Source: CBIHON01 sp966211965
Lineage (GTDB): Bacteria; Pseudomonadota; Gammaproteobacteria; Burkholderiales; Burkholderiaceae_D
Direction: 5' to 3'
DNA length: 64,000 bases
NCBI GenBank assembly: GCA_966211965.1
Contig: CBIHON010000001.1
Span: 124,001-188,000, forward strand
Shown: one piece after another, positions 17,896 to 26,965 of the stretch
Numbering within the stretch: the stretch's first letter is position 1
Layout: each line of letters begins with the position of its first letter
Made by a program: the position numbers and the translations under genes
The notes under the pieces: model-generated
What the model saw: the letters and a program-made list of their open reading frames with translations, nothing else
What the model was told of the DNA's origin: nothing
Database searches by the model: none

Positions 17896-20800
17896 TCAAG
17901 CCGCGTGCTTGCCGCCGGCATGCGGCGCATCGAACGCGGCCAGCAAGGCGGCCTCTTTCTGCTTGGCCGCCTTCAGATGCCGTTCCTTGACGTGGCCATA
18001 ACCCCGGATATCTTCCGGAATGCTGGCAATGGCGACGAGCTTCGGCAATGTGTCCGCATTCAATTTCGGCAACAGCGCCGATACCGTCAGGCGATACTCG
18101 TCTATCAGGGCGCGCTCGGTTTTGCGCTCTTCGGTGTAACCAAAAATATCGAAAGCGGTACCGCGCAGGAATTTCAATTTCGCCAGCATGCGCTTGGCTT
18201 TCATCATCCAGGGTCCGAATTCGCGCTTGATCAAATGGCCATGGTTGTCGCGCTTGGACAGCAAGGGTGGGGCCAGATGAAACTTGAGCTTGTAGTCGCC
18301 TTCGAACATGCCGGCGATCTTGTCGGCGAAGGCACCGTTGCTGTGCAGACGTGCGACTTCGTATTCATCCTTGTAAGCCATGAGCTTGAAGAAGTAGCGC
18401 GCCACGGCATCGGTCAAGCGCATCGCCTTGGCCGCATCGCCAAGCCTGCTTTCGGCGGCGCGCACCTGATCGACGAAATCCTTGTACCGCTGCGCGTAGG
18501 CGGCATCCTGGTAATCGGTAAGGAAGGCGACGCGTTTGGCGATGACCTCGTCGAGACTCGGAGGCCGCTTGAACTCGATCACTTGCGAGGCCGTATCGTT
18601 GAGCTTGGCCATGTGCGTCACGGCGGCCAGGTCATGCGCGGCGTTGCGGCCCCACATGAAAGCCTGCTTGTTGAATTCGACCGCGGTGCCGTTCAGTTCG
18701 ATCGCCTTGAGGATGGCAGCCTCGGACAAGGGAACCCAGGCTTTTTGCCAAGCGTAACCGAGCATGAACATATTGGTCGCGATGGTGTCGCCCATCAAGG
18801 CGGTGGCGATGTGGCCGGCATCGACCATGTCGACCCGCTCGCTGCCGCAGGCATTGCGGATGTCTTTCTCGGCGGAGGCCCCCGGATATTGCCAATCGGG
18901 ATTCTTCACAAAGGCGGCGGTCGGCGTGGCGGTCGAATTCACTGCGGCATGGGTACGGCCTTCGCCCATGCGCGACAAGGCATCGCGGCTGCCGGTCACG
19001 ATCACGTCGCAGCCGATCACCAGGTCGGCGGCGCCGGTGCCGACGCGGGTCGAATAAATATCGTCAGGATGATCGGCCAGGCGCACATGCGACATCACCG
19101 GACCGCCTTTTTGCGCAAGGCCGCTCATGTCGAGCACGGAACAGCCCTTGCCTTCGACATGCGCCGCCATTGCCAGGATCTGGCCGACAGTGACCACGCC
19201 CGTGCCCCCAATGCCGGTAACCAGAATGCCGTAAGGCTGTGCGGTCGACGGCAGGAAGGGTTGCGGCAGCAGTGGCAATCTGGATGGGTCGGCTTTTTCA
19301 GATGCTGCCGCTTTTTTCGGCTTCTTCAATTGCCCGCCCTCGACCGTGACGAAGCTCGGGCAGAATCCCGTGACGCAGGAAAAATCCTTGTTGCACGAGG
19401 ATTGATTGATCTGGCGCTTGCGGCCGAATTCGGTTTCCAAAGGCTCGACCGACAAGCAGTTCGACTGCACGCTGCAATCGCCGCAGCCTTCGCAAACGGC
19501 TTCATTGATCACTGCGCGTTTGGCCGGATCGGGATAGGTTTTGATTTTGCGGCGCCGGCGTTTTTCGGCGGCGCAAGTCTGGTCGTAAATCATCGCCGAC
19601 ACGCCTTTGACTTCGCGCAATTCGCGCTGCACCGCGTCGAGTTCGCTGCGATGGCGGATCGTCACGCCCGGCGCCCAGTTGGTGCCGGCCGGGTATTTGT
19701 CCGGCTCGTCGGTGACGACGATGATGGGCCGCACGCCTTCGGCCGCGATCTGGCGCGAAATCATCGCCGGATCGAGCGGCCCGTCGACGGTCTGGCCGCC
19801 GGTCATGGCGACAGCGTCGTTGTACAGTATCTTGTAGGTCATGTTGACCTTGGCCGCGACCGAGGCGCGGATTGCCAGCAGGCCGGAATGGAAATAGGTG
19901 CCGTCGCCGAGGTTGGTGAAGACGTGTTGCTCGCTGGTGAAGGGTGCATGGCCGATCCAAGTCGTGCCTTCGGCGCCCATGTGAGTAAAGGTCGAGGTTT
20001 CACGATCCATCCACAACACCATGTAGTGGCAACCGATGCCGGCCAGCGCCCGGCTGCCTTCGGGCACCTTGGTGGAAGTGTTGTGCGGACAGCCCGAGCA
20101 GAAATGCGGGATGCGGTCCTTGGCCGGATTGGGCTTGGTGCCGCCGACCTTGAGCACCGCTTCCTTCGCTTCCAAGTAGGCGACGCGTTCCTTGACGCGC
20201 TGCTCGACAGGGTGGCCGGCGAAATACTTGCTGATGCGGGTCGCGATGGCGCGCGCGATTTGCGCCGGGTTCAATTCGTAGGTCGCCGGCAGCAGCCAAT
20301 TGCCATGGCCTTCGCGGTGGTTGCCGCTCCATTCGCCGGTATCGTCGAACTTGCCGACCACGCGCGGACGCACGTCGTCGCGCCAGTTGTACAGCTCTTC
20401 CTTCAATTGGTATTCGAGGATCTGGCGCTTCTCTTCGACCACCAGGATTTCTTCCAGGCCTTGCGCGAATTCGCGCACGCCTTCGGCTTCCAGCGGCCAG
20501 GTCATGCCGACCTTGTACAGGCGGATGCCGATGTCGCGCGCGATGTGCTCGTCGATGCCGAGGTCGGCCAGCGCCTGGCGCGTGTCGAGATAGGATTTGC
20601 CGGCGGTGATGATGCCGATTTTGGCGCGCGGGCTGTCCCAGACGATCTGGTTGAGCTTGTTGGCGCGTGCGTAGGCCAGCGCGGCATACCACTTGAAGTG
20701 ATTCATGCGGGCTTCCTGGTCGAGCACCGTATCGGGCCAGCGGATATTCAGGCCGCCGGGCGGCAATTCGAAATCGGACGGCAGCGTGATTTGCACGCGG

Positions 20801-21492
20801 TCCGGATCGAGGTCGACTGAAGCGCCGGACTCGACGATATCGGTCACGCATTTCATTGCCACCCAAAGGCCGGTGTAGCGGCTCATGGCCCAGCCGTGCA
20901 GGCCGTAGTCGAGGTATTCCTGCACCGAGGACGGATACAGCACCGGGATGCCGCAAGCCTTCAGGATGTGTTCGCTTTGATGTGCTGTTGTCGAGGATTT
21001 GGCCGCATGATCGTCGCCGGCCAACACCAGCACGCCGCCATGTTTCGAAGTGCCGGCCATGTTGGCATGCTTGAAGACGTCGCCGCAGCGGTCCACGCCC
21101 GGCCCCTTGCCGTACCACAGACCGAACACGCCGTCATATTGTGCGCCAGGGAAGATATTGACCTGCTGCGTACCCCAGACAGTGGTGGCGGCCAAATCTT
21201 CATTCATGCCTGGATGGAATTTGACGTGATGCGCGTCGAGGTATTTCTTGGCCTTGGCGGCGGTGGTGTCGACGCTGCCCAAAGGCGAACCGCGATAGCC
21301 GGTGATGAAGCCCGCAGTATTCAAACCGGCCTGGACGTCGCGCTGCCTCTGCAGCATCGCCAGCCGGATGAAGGCCTGGGTGCCGGTGATGAAGGCGCGG
21401 CCGCGCTCCAGCGTGTATTTGTCGTTCAGTGAAACGTTTTCCAGCAGCCGCTCCTGCAAGGCCGGTTGGAGGGAAGGTAAGGGTGCGTTCAT
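17896..21492 (-). CDS. Indolepyruvate:ferredoxin oxidoreductase-family protein (fused subunits)
   Basis: The 1198-residue protein fuses all parts of a 2-oxoacid:acceptor oxidoreductase. The N-terminal region has FITGYRGSPLGSVD. A TPP-binding region follows (GDGTYFHSGLLAIRASVAAKVNMTYKILYND in the middle). Next come an iron-sulphur stretch CEGCGDCSVQSNC and a gamma-type domain (VTGIGGTGVVTVGQILAMAAH). A long C-terminal domain ends the protein. The family oxidatively decarboxylates aryl pyruvates to acyl-CoA. I set the start at ATG 21492, preceded by TGGAGAC; the open frame runs to 21897 but its extra part is not protein-like. Nearby hppD/phhA suggests aromatic amino acid catabolism. Confidence 0.9.
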   Translation of the reverse strand: MNAPLPSLQPALQERLLENVSLNDKYTLERGRAFITGTQAFIRLAMLQRQRDVQAGLNTAGFITGYRGSPLGSVDTTAAKAKKYLDAHHVKFHPGMNEDLAATTVWGTQQVNIFPGAQYDGVFGLWYGKGPGVDRCGDVFKHANMAGTSKHGGVLVLAGDDHAAKSSTTAHQSEHILKACGIPVLYPSSVQEYLDYGLHGWAMSRYTGLWVAMKCVTDIVESGASVDLDPDRVQITLPSDFELPPGGLNIRWPDTVLDQEARMNHFKWYAALAYARANKLNQIVWDSPRAKIGIITAGKSYLDTRQALADLGIDEHIARDIGIRLYKVGMTWPLEAEGVREFAQGLEEILVVEEKRQILEYQLKEELYNWRDDVRPRVVGKFDDTGEWSGNHREGHGNWLLPATYELNPAQIARAIATRISKYFAGHPVEQRVKERVAYLEAKEAVLKVGGTKPNPAKDRIPHFCSGCPHNTSTKVPEGSRALAGIGCHYMVLWMDRETSTFTHMGAEGTTWIGHAPFTSEQHVFTNLGDGTYFHSGLLAIRASVAAKVNMTYKILYNDAVAMTGGQTVDGPLDPAMISRQIAAEGVRPIIVVTDEPDKYPAGTNWAPGVTIRHRSELDAVQRELREVKGVSAMIYDQTCAAEKRRRRKIKTYPDPAKRAVINEAVCEGCGDCSVQSNCLSVEPLETEFGRKRQINQSSCNKDFSCVTGFCPSFVTVEGGQLKKPKKAAASEKADPSRLPLLPQPFLPSTAQPYGILVTGIGGTGVVTVGQILAMAAHVEGKGCSVLDMSGLAQKGGPVMSHVRLADHPDDIYSTRVGTGAADLVIGCDVIVTGSRDALSRMGEGRTHAAVNSTATPTAAFVKNPDWQYPGASAEKDIRNACGSERVDMVDAGHIATALMGDTIATNMFMLGYAWQKAWVPLSEAAILKAIELNGTAVEFNKQAFMWGRNAAHDLAAVTHMAKLNDTASQVIEFKRPPSLDEVIAKRVAFLTDYQDAAYAQRYKDFVDQVRAAESRLGDAAKAMRLTDAVARYFFKLMAYKDEYEVARLHSNGAFADKIAGMFEGDYKLKFHLAPPLLSKRDNHGHLIKREFGPWMMKAKRMLAKLKFLRGTAFDIFGYTEERKTERALIDEYRLTVSALLPKLNADTLPKLVAIASIPEDIRGYGHVKERHLKAAKQKEAALLAAFDAPHAGGKHAA

Positions 21493-21739
21493 TGGGTCTC
21501 CAGGACAGTGTGTGTCTTTTGAGGTGCGATGCGAACGGTGGATTCGCGCCGTCAAACGGATTCGCCTTGTGGGCAAATCGTTGTATGTTTTGACCTTGTC
21601 ACAGTAGCACAAGCGCCCCACCCGCTCAATGCACGCTGCAACATCAAGGACAATTAAAACCAGCCAGCCCGGCAGGGGCGTGGACCGGGACAGTATCCCG
21701 GGTCCGACCGTGACACTTCCTGACGCGCAGCCAGTTGTA

Positions 21740-21916
21740 ACAAGACGTAAATAAATTAGTGAAAGGCCGCCCGGCAATTTTAAATGTGCCAAGCCAAACG
21801 GATCAGGTTTCTGGAGCGAACGATCGAACGAACCAGATCCGCAGTCACAATCTCCGAGGGTGGTGTGTTGCACCGCCATTTGCGGGTCCTGCAGCAATGC
21901 ACGGCCCGCTTTTTTT
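21740..21916 (+). ncRNA. Candidate small RNA ending in a strong terminator
   Basis: No protein gene lies on the plus strand here, yet 21882-21909 forms a 12-bp stem with one mismatch and a GCAA loop, followed by seven T residues (21910-21916). Upstream, 21807-21846 contains a stem GGATCAGGTT/AACCAGATCC with one mismatch, and 21860-21875 a smaller hairpin. The T-tract orientation fits a plus-strand transcript, not the minus-strand phhA that ends at 21915. No convincing promoter was recognised, so the 5' end is a guess. The rest of 21493-21740 holds an imperfect palindrome (21682-21705) and no gene. Confidence 0.4.
21882..21916 (+). terminator. Rho-independent terminator, plus strand
   Basis: The stem GCGGGTCCTGCA pairs with TGCACGGCCCGC (one C:C mismatch, one G:U) around a GCAA tetraloop and is followed by seven T residues. 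It faces rightwards and its T-tract abuts the stop codon of the minus-strand phhA gene. On the minus strand the stem is not followed by a T-run. Confidence 0.75.
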
Positions 21917-22802
21917 AGCCCACGCAGATGTTCACTTCGCCTGCCAGCAAGGTATCCGCCGGTAAAGCCTCCTGTTCTTTCAAACGCTCGTAGATCGGCG
22001 TGAAATCGGGCGCGGTGTCATGAAACAACTGCTCGAAATCCTTGATCACGAAATAGGTTTCCTGGTACGAATCGATCTTGTAGAGCGTGCGCATCGTGCG
22101 CTCCACGTCGAGCGGTATCCGTCGTGGGTGACGGCTGGTCAGGCAATACTCGACTTCGCCGCCGGACGAGAGGATGCCGGCGCCATAAGCGCGCAAACCC
22201 TGCGGGCTTTGGATCAAGCCGAACTCGACCGTGTACCAATACAGCCGCGCCAGGTATTTCAACCCATCCAGCTTGAGCGCCTTCAAGCCGCCCTTGCCGT
22301 ACTGCTGCAAATGCTCGGCGAATACCGGATTGAACAAGAGCGGCACGTGCCCGAAAAAATCGTGGAAGATATCCGGCTCGACGATGTAGTCGAACTCATG
22401 CGGTTCGCGCAACCAGACCGTGACGGGGAAGCGGCGATTGGCCAGGTGCTCGAAAAAAGTCAGGTCCGGCACCAAGCCCGGCACGGCGACCAAAGTCCAG
22501 CCGGTTGTCTTGAACAGCTGCGCCGAGGTGCGCTCCAGATCCGGAATGCCGCCAGCCGCATCCATTTTCGCCAAGCTCTCGATGAATACGTCACAAGCCC
22601 GTCCCGGCACCAGCCTGGCTTGGCGCTCATACAAGCTGCGCCATAGCGCATGCTGCTCCGGCGTATAAGCGGCCATGTCCTGCCTGACTACATAGTGAGC
22701 GTCGGCCGACGCATAATCGCCGCGCAGCTTGCCGCCGTCGGATTTTTCCGCCAGCGTCTTGAAGAAATCCGCTTGATCAGCGGCCAGATCCAAAGCACCC
22801 AT
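21915..22802 (-). CDS. phhA: Phenylalanine 4-monooxygenase
   Basis: The enzyme hydroxylates phenylalanine to tyrosine using tetrahydropterin and oxygen. The iron ligands of the family are visible: H147 and H152 in PDIFHDFFGHVPLL and E193 in YWYTVEFGL. The length of 295 residues matches bacterial single-domain enzymes. ATG 22802 starts directly after the hppD stop (22804-22806); an ATG at 22823 would overlap hppD by 20 bases and is the alternative. Co-transcription with hppD gives a phenylalanine to tyrosine to homogentisate route once a transaminase acts. Homogentisate genes are not in this window. Confidence 0.95.
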   Translation of the reverse strand: MGALDLAADQADFFKTLAEKSDGGKLRGDYASADAHYVVRQDMAAYTPEQHALWRSLYERQARLVPGRACDVFIESLAKMDAAGGIPDLERTSAQLFKTTGWTLVAVPGLVPDLTFFEHLANRRFPVTVWLREPHEFDYIVEPDIFHDFFGHVPLLFNPVFAEHLQQYGKGGLKALKLDGLKYLARLYWYTVEFGLIQSPQGLRAYGAGILSSGGEVEYCLTSRHPRRIPLDVERTMRTLYKIDSYQETYFVIKDFEQLFHDTAPDFTPIYERLKEQEALPADTLLAGEVNICVG

Positions 22803-22803
22803 G

Positions 22804-23928
22804 TTATTCCACCGCGCTTTCATCTTTCAGTACCCCGCGCTTGATCTGATCGAGTTCGATCGACTCGAACAAAGCCCGGAAATTGCCTTCTCCGAAACCC
22901 TGATCGCCCTTGCGCTGGATGATTTCGAAAAAGATCGGGCCGATCACGGTCTGCGTGAAAATCTGCAACAGCAATTCGCGCTTGCCGGCGTTGCTGTTGC
23001 CGTCGATCAGAATGCGCAAGCGGCGCAGGTCCTCGACTTTTTCGCAATGTCCGGGCAGGCGCCGGTCGACCAGATCGTAATAGGCATCGATGGTGTCCTG
23101 GAACACAACCTGCCGCGCCTTCATCCGCTCCACCGTCGCATAAATATCGTCGGTGCCGAGCGCGATATGCTGGATGCCTTCGCCGTGATACAAGTCGAGG
23201 TACTCGGCGATTTGCGATTTGTCGTCGGACGATTCGTTGATCGGAATGCGGATTTTTCCGCAGGGCGAAGTCATCGCCTTCGACTTCAGCCCGGTCAGTT
23301 TTCCCTCAATATCGAAGTAGCGGATTTCCTTGAAGTTGAACAGGTTCTCGTAGAACTCGGCCCATTCTTTCATGCGGCCGCGATGGACGTTGTGCGTCAA
23401 GTGATCGATGTAGGTCAGGCCGTATCCTGCAGGATTGGCTGCGGCGCCCGGAATCGCGACGAAATCGACATCGTAGATGCTGATGTCGCCGATTGCGCCG
23501 GAACTCACACCGCGGGCGGCATCCTTGCCGCGCCAGCGATCGACAAAATAAATCAGCGAATCGCCGACGCCCTTGATCGCCGGAATGTTCAGTTCCATCG
23601 GACCGGTCTTGTTGTCGAAACCCCAGGCACCCAGTTCCAGCGCGCGCTTGTAGGCATAGGCCGCATCGTTGACGCGGATCGCAATCGCGCAGACCGACGG
23701 CCCATGCTGGCGTGCGAAACGCTGGGCAAATGAATCCTGCTCGGCATTGATGATGAAGTTGATTTCGCCCTGCCGGTACAGCGTCACGTCCTTGTGGCGA
23801 TGGCGGGCAATTGCAGTGAAACCCATTTGTTCAAACAGCGCGCCGAGCGCCTTCGGGTCGGGTGCGGCGTATTCGACAAATTCAAAGCCGTCGGTCCCCA
23901 TCGGATTATCCCAAGGTTGAAAATCCAT
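22804..23928 (-). CDS. hppD: 4-hydroxyphenylpyruvate dioxygenase
   Basis: The 374-residue enzyme converts 4-hydroxyphenylpyruvate to homogentisate. The Fe(II) triad is visible as H176 (YIDHLTHNV), H254 (GIQHIALGTDD) and E335 (PIFFEIIQ), and the C-terminal gate helix region QGFGEGNFRALFE is conserved. AGGAGG lies six bases before ATG 23928. It heads a two-gene operon with phhA and is divergent from an Lrp/AsnC-type regulator. The 127-base shared promoter region carries three palindromes. Confidence 0.96.
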   Translation of the reverse strand: MDFQPWDNPMGTDGFEFVEYAAPDPKALGALFEQMGFTAIARHRHKDVTLYRQGEINFIINAEQDSFAQRFARQHGPSVCAIAIRVNDAAYAYKRALELGAWGFDNKTGPMELNIPAIKGVGDSLIYFVDRWRGKDAARGVSSGAIGDISIYDVDFVAIPGAAANPAGYGLTYIDHLTHNVHRGRMKEWAEFYENLFNFKEIRYFDIEGKLTGLKSKAMTSPCGKIRIPINESSDDKSQIAEYLDLYHGEGIQHIALGTDDIYATVERMKARQVVFQDTIDAYYDLVDRRLPGHCEKVEDLRRLRILIDGNSNAGKRELLLQIFTQTVIGPIFFEIIQRKGDQGFGEGNFRALFESIELDQIKRGVLKDESAVE

Positions 23929-23980
23929 GCCAGCCTCCTATGGTTGATTTAAATGTAGTATAGGTCGGTGAGAGCGGCAG

Positions 23981-24029
23981 ATTATTTCAAATAATGGCCA
24001 TGAAATTCAATTTCACGCAATAATATTGC
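23981..24029. promoter_or_regulatory. Three tandem palindromes, candidate Lrp/AsnC operators
   Basis: Three perfect palindromes stand in a row between hppD and the divergent regulator: ATTATTTCAAATAAT (23981-23995), TGAAATTCAATTTCA (24001-24015) and GCAATAATATTGC (24017-24029). Each has an A/T-rich core and a single central base. Lrp/AsnC proteins bind arrays of such A/T-rich palindromes as octamers, and autoregulation plus control of the divergent operon is common. Assignment to this regulator is inference from position and shape. Confidence 0.6.
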
Positions 24030-24055
24030 CGGAATATTTTATTTTTTGGCGTTTC

Positions 24056-24562
24056 ATGACCAAATTAACATTGGACAAAACCGACCGTAAAATTCTCGCG
24101 ATTCTTCAGGCAGATGGACGGCTGAGCAATCAGGATGTGGCGGAGCGCGTCAACCTTTCGCCTTCGCCCTGCCTGCGCCGCATCAAACGGCTGGAGGAAG
24201 CAGGCGTGATTCGGCAGTATGTCGCACTGCTCGATCCGGGCAAAATCGGACTGGGCCTGCTGGCTTACGTGAATGTGCGCCTGGAGAAGCACAGCGACGT
24301 GCCGCCCAAGGGCAATGCGCGCTCCGGTTCGGCTTCGCCGCGCACGGACTTTTCAGTGTCGGTCGGCAATTGGCCCGAGGTGGTGGCCTGCTACGCGATG
24401 ACCGGCGAGATGGATTTCATACTGCGCGTGCATGTCGAGGACATGGAGCATTTTTCACGCTTCATGATGGAAACGCTGCTAAAGCATCCGGCAGTTCTGG
24501 ACGTGAAATCGAGCTTTGCACTGCAGCGCATCAAAGACACGACGGCATTGCCGCTGGTATGA
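24056..24562 (+). CDS. Lrp/AsnC-family transcriptional regulator
   Basis: Starting at ATG 24056 (MTKLTLDKTDRKILAILQADGRLS) the product has 168 residues, the usual size. The N-terminal winged helix-turn-helix reads SNQDVAERVNLSPSPCLRRIKRLEEAGVI. The C-terminal RAM ligand-binding domain includes VVACYAMTGEMDFILRVHVEDMEHF. An extra insert of about 15 residues (PPKGNARSGSASPRTD) precedes the RAM core. It is divergent from hppD-phhA and probably regulates them in response to an aromatic amino acid or its keto acid; this is inferred from position. Confidence 0.9.
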   Translation: MTKLTLDKTDRKILAILQADGRLSNQDVAERVNLSPSPCLRRIKRLEEAGVIRQYVALLDPGKIGLGLLAYVNVRLEKHSDVPPKGNARSGSASPRTDFSVSVGNWPEVVACYAMTGEMDFILRVHVEDMEHFSRFMMETLLKHPAVLDVKSSFALQRIKDTTALPLV

Positions 24563-24627
24563 GGGAACAGAGAAATTTTCACGAAAAACCGCGAAAAAAC
24601 TCTGGCCCTCCTTATTTATCAATCCAG

Positions 24628-25332
24628 TCAATCTGCTTTGAAACCCCGCAAATTTCCCAGCCATTTGCCGGCCGCGCGGGTATTCGCCTTGATCGCATAA
24701 TCAAAGCTGGCAACCTGCTCCTCCACCGCTTCGCGCAACACGCTGACGGGATTGGTCGGCAAGAGCTTGAGATAGGCATCGGCCTCGCCAGGCTCCCGGA
24801 AGATCTCCATGCCGGCTTTTTGGGCGATGTGGATCATGGTTTGATTACTCGCCAGACAGTGCATGTAGAGCGTGTCGACATCGGCATTGCGGCAGTGAAT
24901 GGCCGCACGCTCGAACAGCTTCGAGCCCACGCCCATGCCCCGGTCCGGCTCGGAAACCGAGACGCCGAACTCGGCGATGCGTTCTTTTTGCGTCGCTGCC
25001 GCTGCCTGCGGCAGCGCCTCGCGCGGCGTGAAAGCGAGATGGCCAACGCCGGCCAGTTTGAATTTGCTGTCATAGACTCCGAATACCGTGTCGCGGGTGA
25101 AGTCCATGTGCTGCACATATTTGGTAATCAGTTCATCCGGCAAGGGACTGCCGAAACGCAGCAGGCGATCATTCTCATTCAGGGCAAGAAAGTGCATCAA
25201 TAACCGCCGCCGATCACGCTCCGACAGTTCTTTGACGCGCACTACCGGCTTGCTTTCTTCCCCCGGATTCGGGTTGTGCCCGGCAAGGCTTATCGCGGCG
25301 AAAGCACTGGTGAATATGTCGATCGAATTCAT
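24628..25332 (-). CDS. GNAT-family N-acetyltransferase
   Basis: The 234-residue protein (ATG 25332, with AGGA six bases upstream) shows a GNAT core: FGVYDSKFKLAGVGHLAF, then the acetyl-CoA-binding strand-loop EFGVSVSEPDRGMGVGSKLFERA, then HCLASNQTMIHIAQKAGMEI. The RGMGVG loop is the pyrophosphate-binding motif. The C-terminal 50 residues are an added helical region. The substrate cannot be predicted. It converges on the Lrp-type gene and is divergent from the binding-protein gene at 25555. Confidence 0.85.
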   Translation of the reverse strand: MNSIDIFTSAFAAISLAGHNPNPGEESKPVVRVKELSERDRRRLLMHFLALNENDRLLRFGSPLPDELITKYVQHMDFTRDTVFGVYDSKFKLAGVGHLAFTPREALPQAAAATQKERIAEFGVSVSEPDRGMGVGSKLFERAAIHCRNADVDTLYMHCLASNQTMIHIAQKAGMEIFREPGEADAYLKLLPTNPVSVLREAVEEQVASFDYAIKANTRAAGKWLGNLRGFKAD

Positions 25333-25554
25333 ACATGATCCTTTCAAGACTTGCGCGCGATGCTGCAACGCACAAATGCATTGTAGGCCAAGTATTTGAC
25401 TTATTCTAGAACCGATCCATCAAACGGGCCGATATACAACAGTATGACAGTACGGCAATTTTTCTTTCCGGATTGTTAAGTAATAACCACAATTGACCGC
25501 ATTTTTCGCAAAATCAACAATGCAGGCATAAAAACACCGCCCACAGGAGACATC

Positions 25555-26688
25555 ATGCGTAAGAACTGGCGAATTCACGCTGCCGCCTTATTGCTGGCAA
25601 GCCTGGCATGTACGACGCATGCTGAAGACGGCGTTACCGATACCACCATCCTGCTGGGCCAGACGGTCGGCGTGACCGGCATCGTTGCCGCCCCCGTCAA
25701 GGAAATGAACGAAGGCGCCCTCGCCTACTTTAATTCGATCAACAAGAAAGGCGGCGTCAATGGCCGCAAGATCGAACTGCACACGCTGGACGACAAGTTC
25801 GATCCAGAACTGACCAAAGCCAATGCGGAAACCCTGATTACAAAAGAGCACGTGTTCGCCCTGTTCCAAGGGCGCGGCACACCCCATACCCAGGGCCTTC
25901 TGCCGCTGCTGGAGACGCACAAGATTCCCCTGATCGCGCCCAGCACCGGCGCCGCAGTGTTCCACGAGCCGGTCAATCGCTGGGTTTTCAATATCCGCGC
26001 CAAATACCAGGACGAAGTAGCCAAGGCGGTCGAACAATTCGCCACTGTCGGCATCAAGAGTATCGGCATGCTGCATGTGGACGATGCCTTCGGCCAGGAT
26101 TGCCTGACCGGCTTCAACAAGGCCATGGCCGGACGCAAGCTGACTCCGGCCATCATTACCAGGTTCGACCGCGTCAAACCCGACTACAAAGCCGCCGCCG
26201 CCGAAGTAATCAAGGCCAATCCGCAAGCCTTGATCATTTCCAGTTCTTCCAAAAACACGATCGAGCTCATCAAGGCCTTCCGCGCCGCCGGCAGCAACAT
26301 ACAGATCATGACCCTGTCGAACAATTCATCCGCCGCCTTCGTCAAGGAATTAGGCGCCGCCGGCCAAGGCGTCGTCGTGTCGCAAGTCACGCCGGCCCCG
26401 CACTTGGTGTCGACCACTCTTGGCCAGGAATTCAAAATCGCTGCAAAAGCCACCGGCGCAACCGTGTCGTATGCCGCGATGGAAGGCTTCATCAATGCCA
26501 AGGTGCTGGTGGAAGGGTTGCGGCGTGCCGGGCGCAACCTGACCCGCGAGGGCCTCGTTCACGCGCTGGAATCGATGCAGCGCGTCGATCTCGGCGGGAT
26601 ATTGATTACCTATGGCGAGGACGACCATACCGGCAGTGACTTCGTCGAACTGACCATCATCGGCAAAGACGGACGTTTTATTCGCTGA
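25555..26688 (+). CDS. Periplasmic ligand-binding protein, branched-chain amino acid type
   Basis: The 377-residue product has a signal peptide (MRKNWRIHAAALLLASLACTTHA) and the type I periplasmic binding fold of LivJ-like proteins. Landmarks are ILLGQTVGVTGI, ALAYFNSINKKGGVNGRKIEL, LIAPSTGAAVFH, GMLHVDDAFGQD and AMEGFINAKVLVEGL. A strong ribosome site (AGGAGA) precedes it. No permease or ATPase gene is adjacent, so it may act with a distant transporter or as a sensor partner. Its 3' end overlaps a GGDEF remnant on the other strand by 11 bases. Confidence 0.88.
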   Translation: MRKNWRIHAAALLLASLACTTHAEDGVTDTTILLGQTVGVTGIVAAPVKEMNEGALAYFNSINKKGGVNGRKIELHTLDDKFDPELTKANAETLITKEHVFALFQGRGTPHTQGLLPLLETHKIPLIAPSTGAAVFHEPVNRWVFNIRAKYQDEVAKAVEQFATVGIKSIGMLHVDDAFGQDCLTGFNKAMAGRKLTPAIITRFDRVKPDYKAAAAEVIKANPQALIISSSSKNTIELIKAFRAAGSNIQIMTLSNNSSAAFVKELGAAGQGVVVSQVTPAPHLVSTTLGQEFKIAAKATGATVSYAAMEGFINAKVLVEGLRRAGRNLTREGLVHALESMQRVDLGGILITYGEDDHTGSDFVELTIIGKDGRFIR

Positions 26689-26965
26689 AGCTCGACGCGC
26701 AGACCGCCTGCTGCGCCCACTGGGCCTCGTCGCTAAAGCGAAAGCAGCTCTTGCCGTGCCGCTTGGCCTTGTATATCGCATGATCTGCCTGGCTCAGCAA
26801 TTTTTCAGCCTCCCGCCCCGTCCGCCGCACGCTGTGCACGATGCAGATCCCGATGCCGGAGCAGATCTCGACGGCATGATCACCGATCCAGTGGATCAAG
26901 CAAACCGCCAAACGATACGACGCATCGACACACTCTTCAGTGCCTGGTGCTTCTAGATTCGGCAA
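26678..26965 (-). pseudogene. GGDEF-domain remnant (C-terminal end only)
   Basis: The 95-residue frame ends with GIGICIVHSVRRTGREAEKLLSQADHAIYKAKRHGKSCFRF, which is the last third of a diguanylate cyclase domain. The GG(D/E)EF catalytic loop and everything before it are missing. The first 30 residues overlap the 3' end of the big hybrid kinase gene and look unrelated. It is probably the relic of a deleted second cyclase gene. A short translated product is possible but would have no cyclase activity. Confidence 0.6.

Noticed and set aside
17857..20820. A 987-codon open frame on the plus strand across the oxidoreductase gene
   Set aside because: It is antisense to a strongly conserved enzyme frame and reads as low-complexity R/A/G/H-rich protein; it is a GC-codon shadow.
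21682..21705. Imperfect 9-bp palindrome as a terminator
   Set aside because: It has a bulge and no T-tract on either strand; left as unexplained structure.
21493..21897. N-terminal extension of the oxidoreductase to 21897
   Set aside because: The extension is not protein-like and ATG 21492 has a proper ribosome site and family-typical start.
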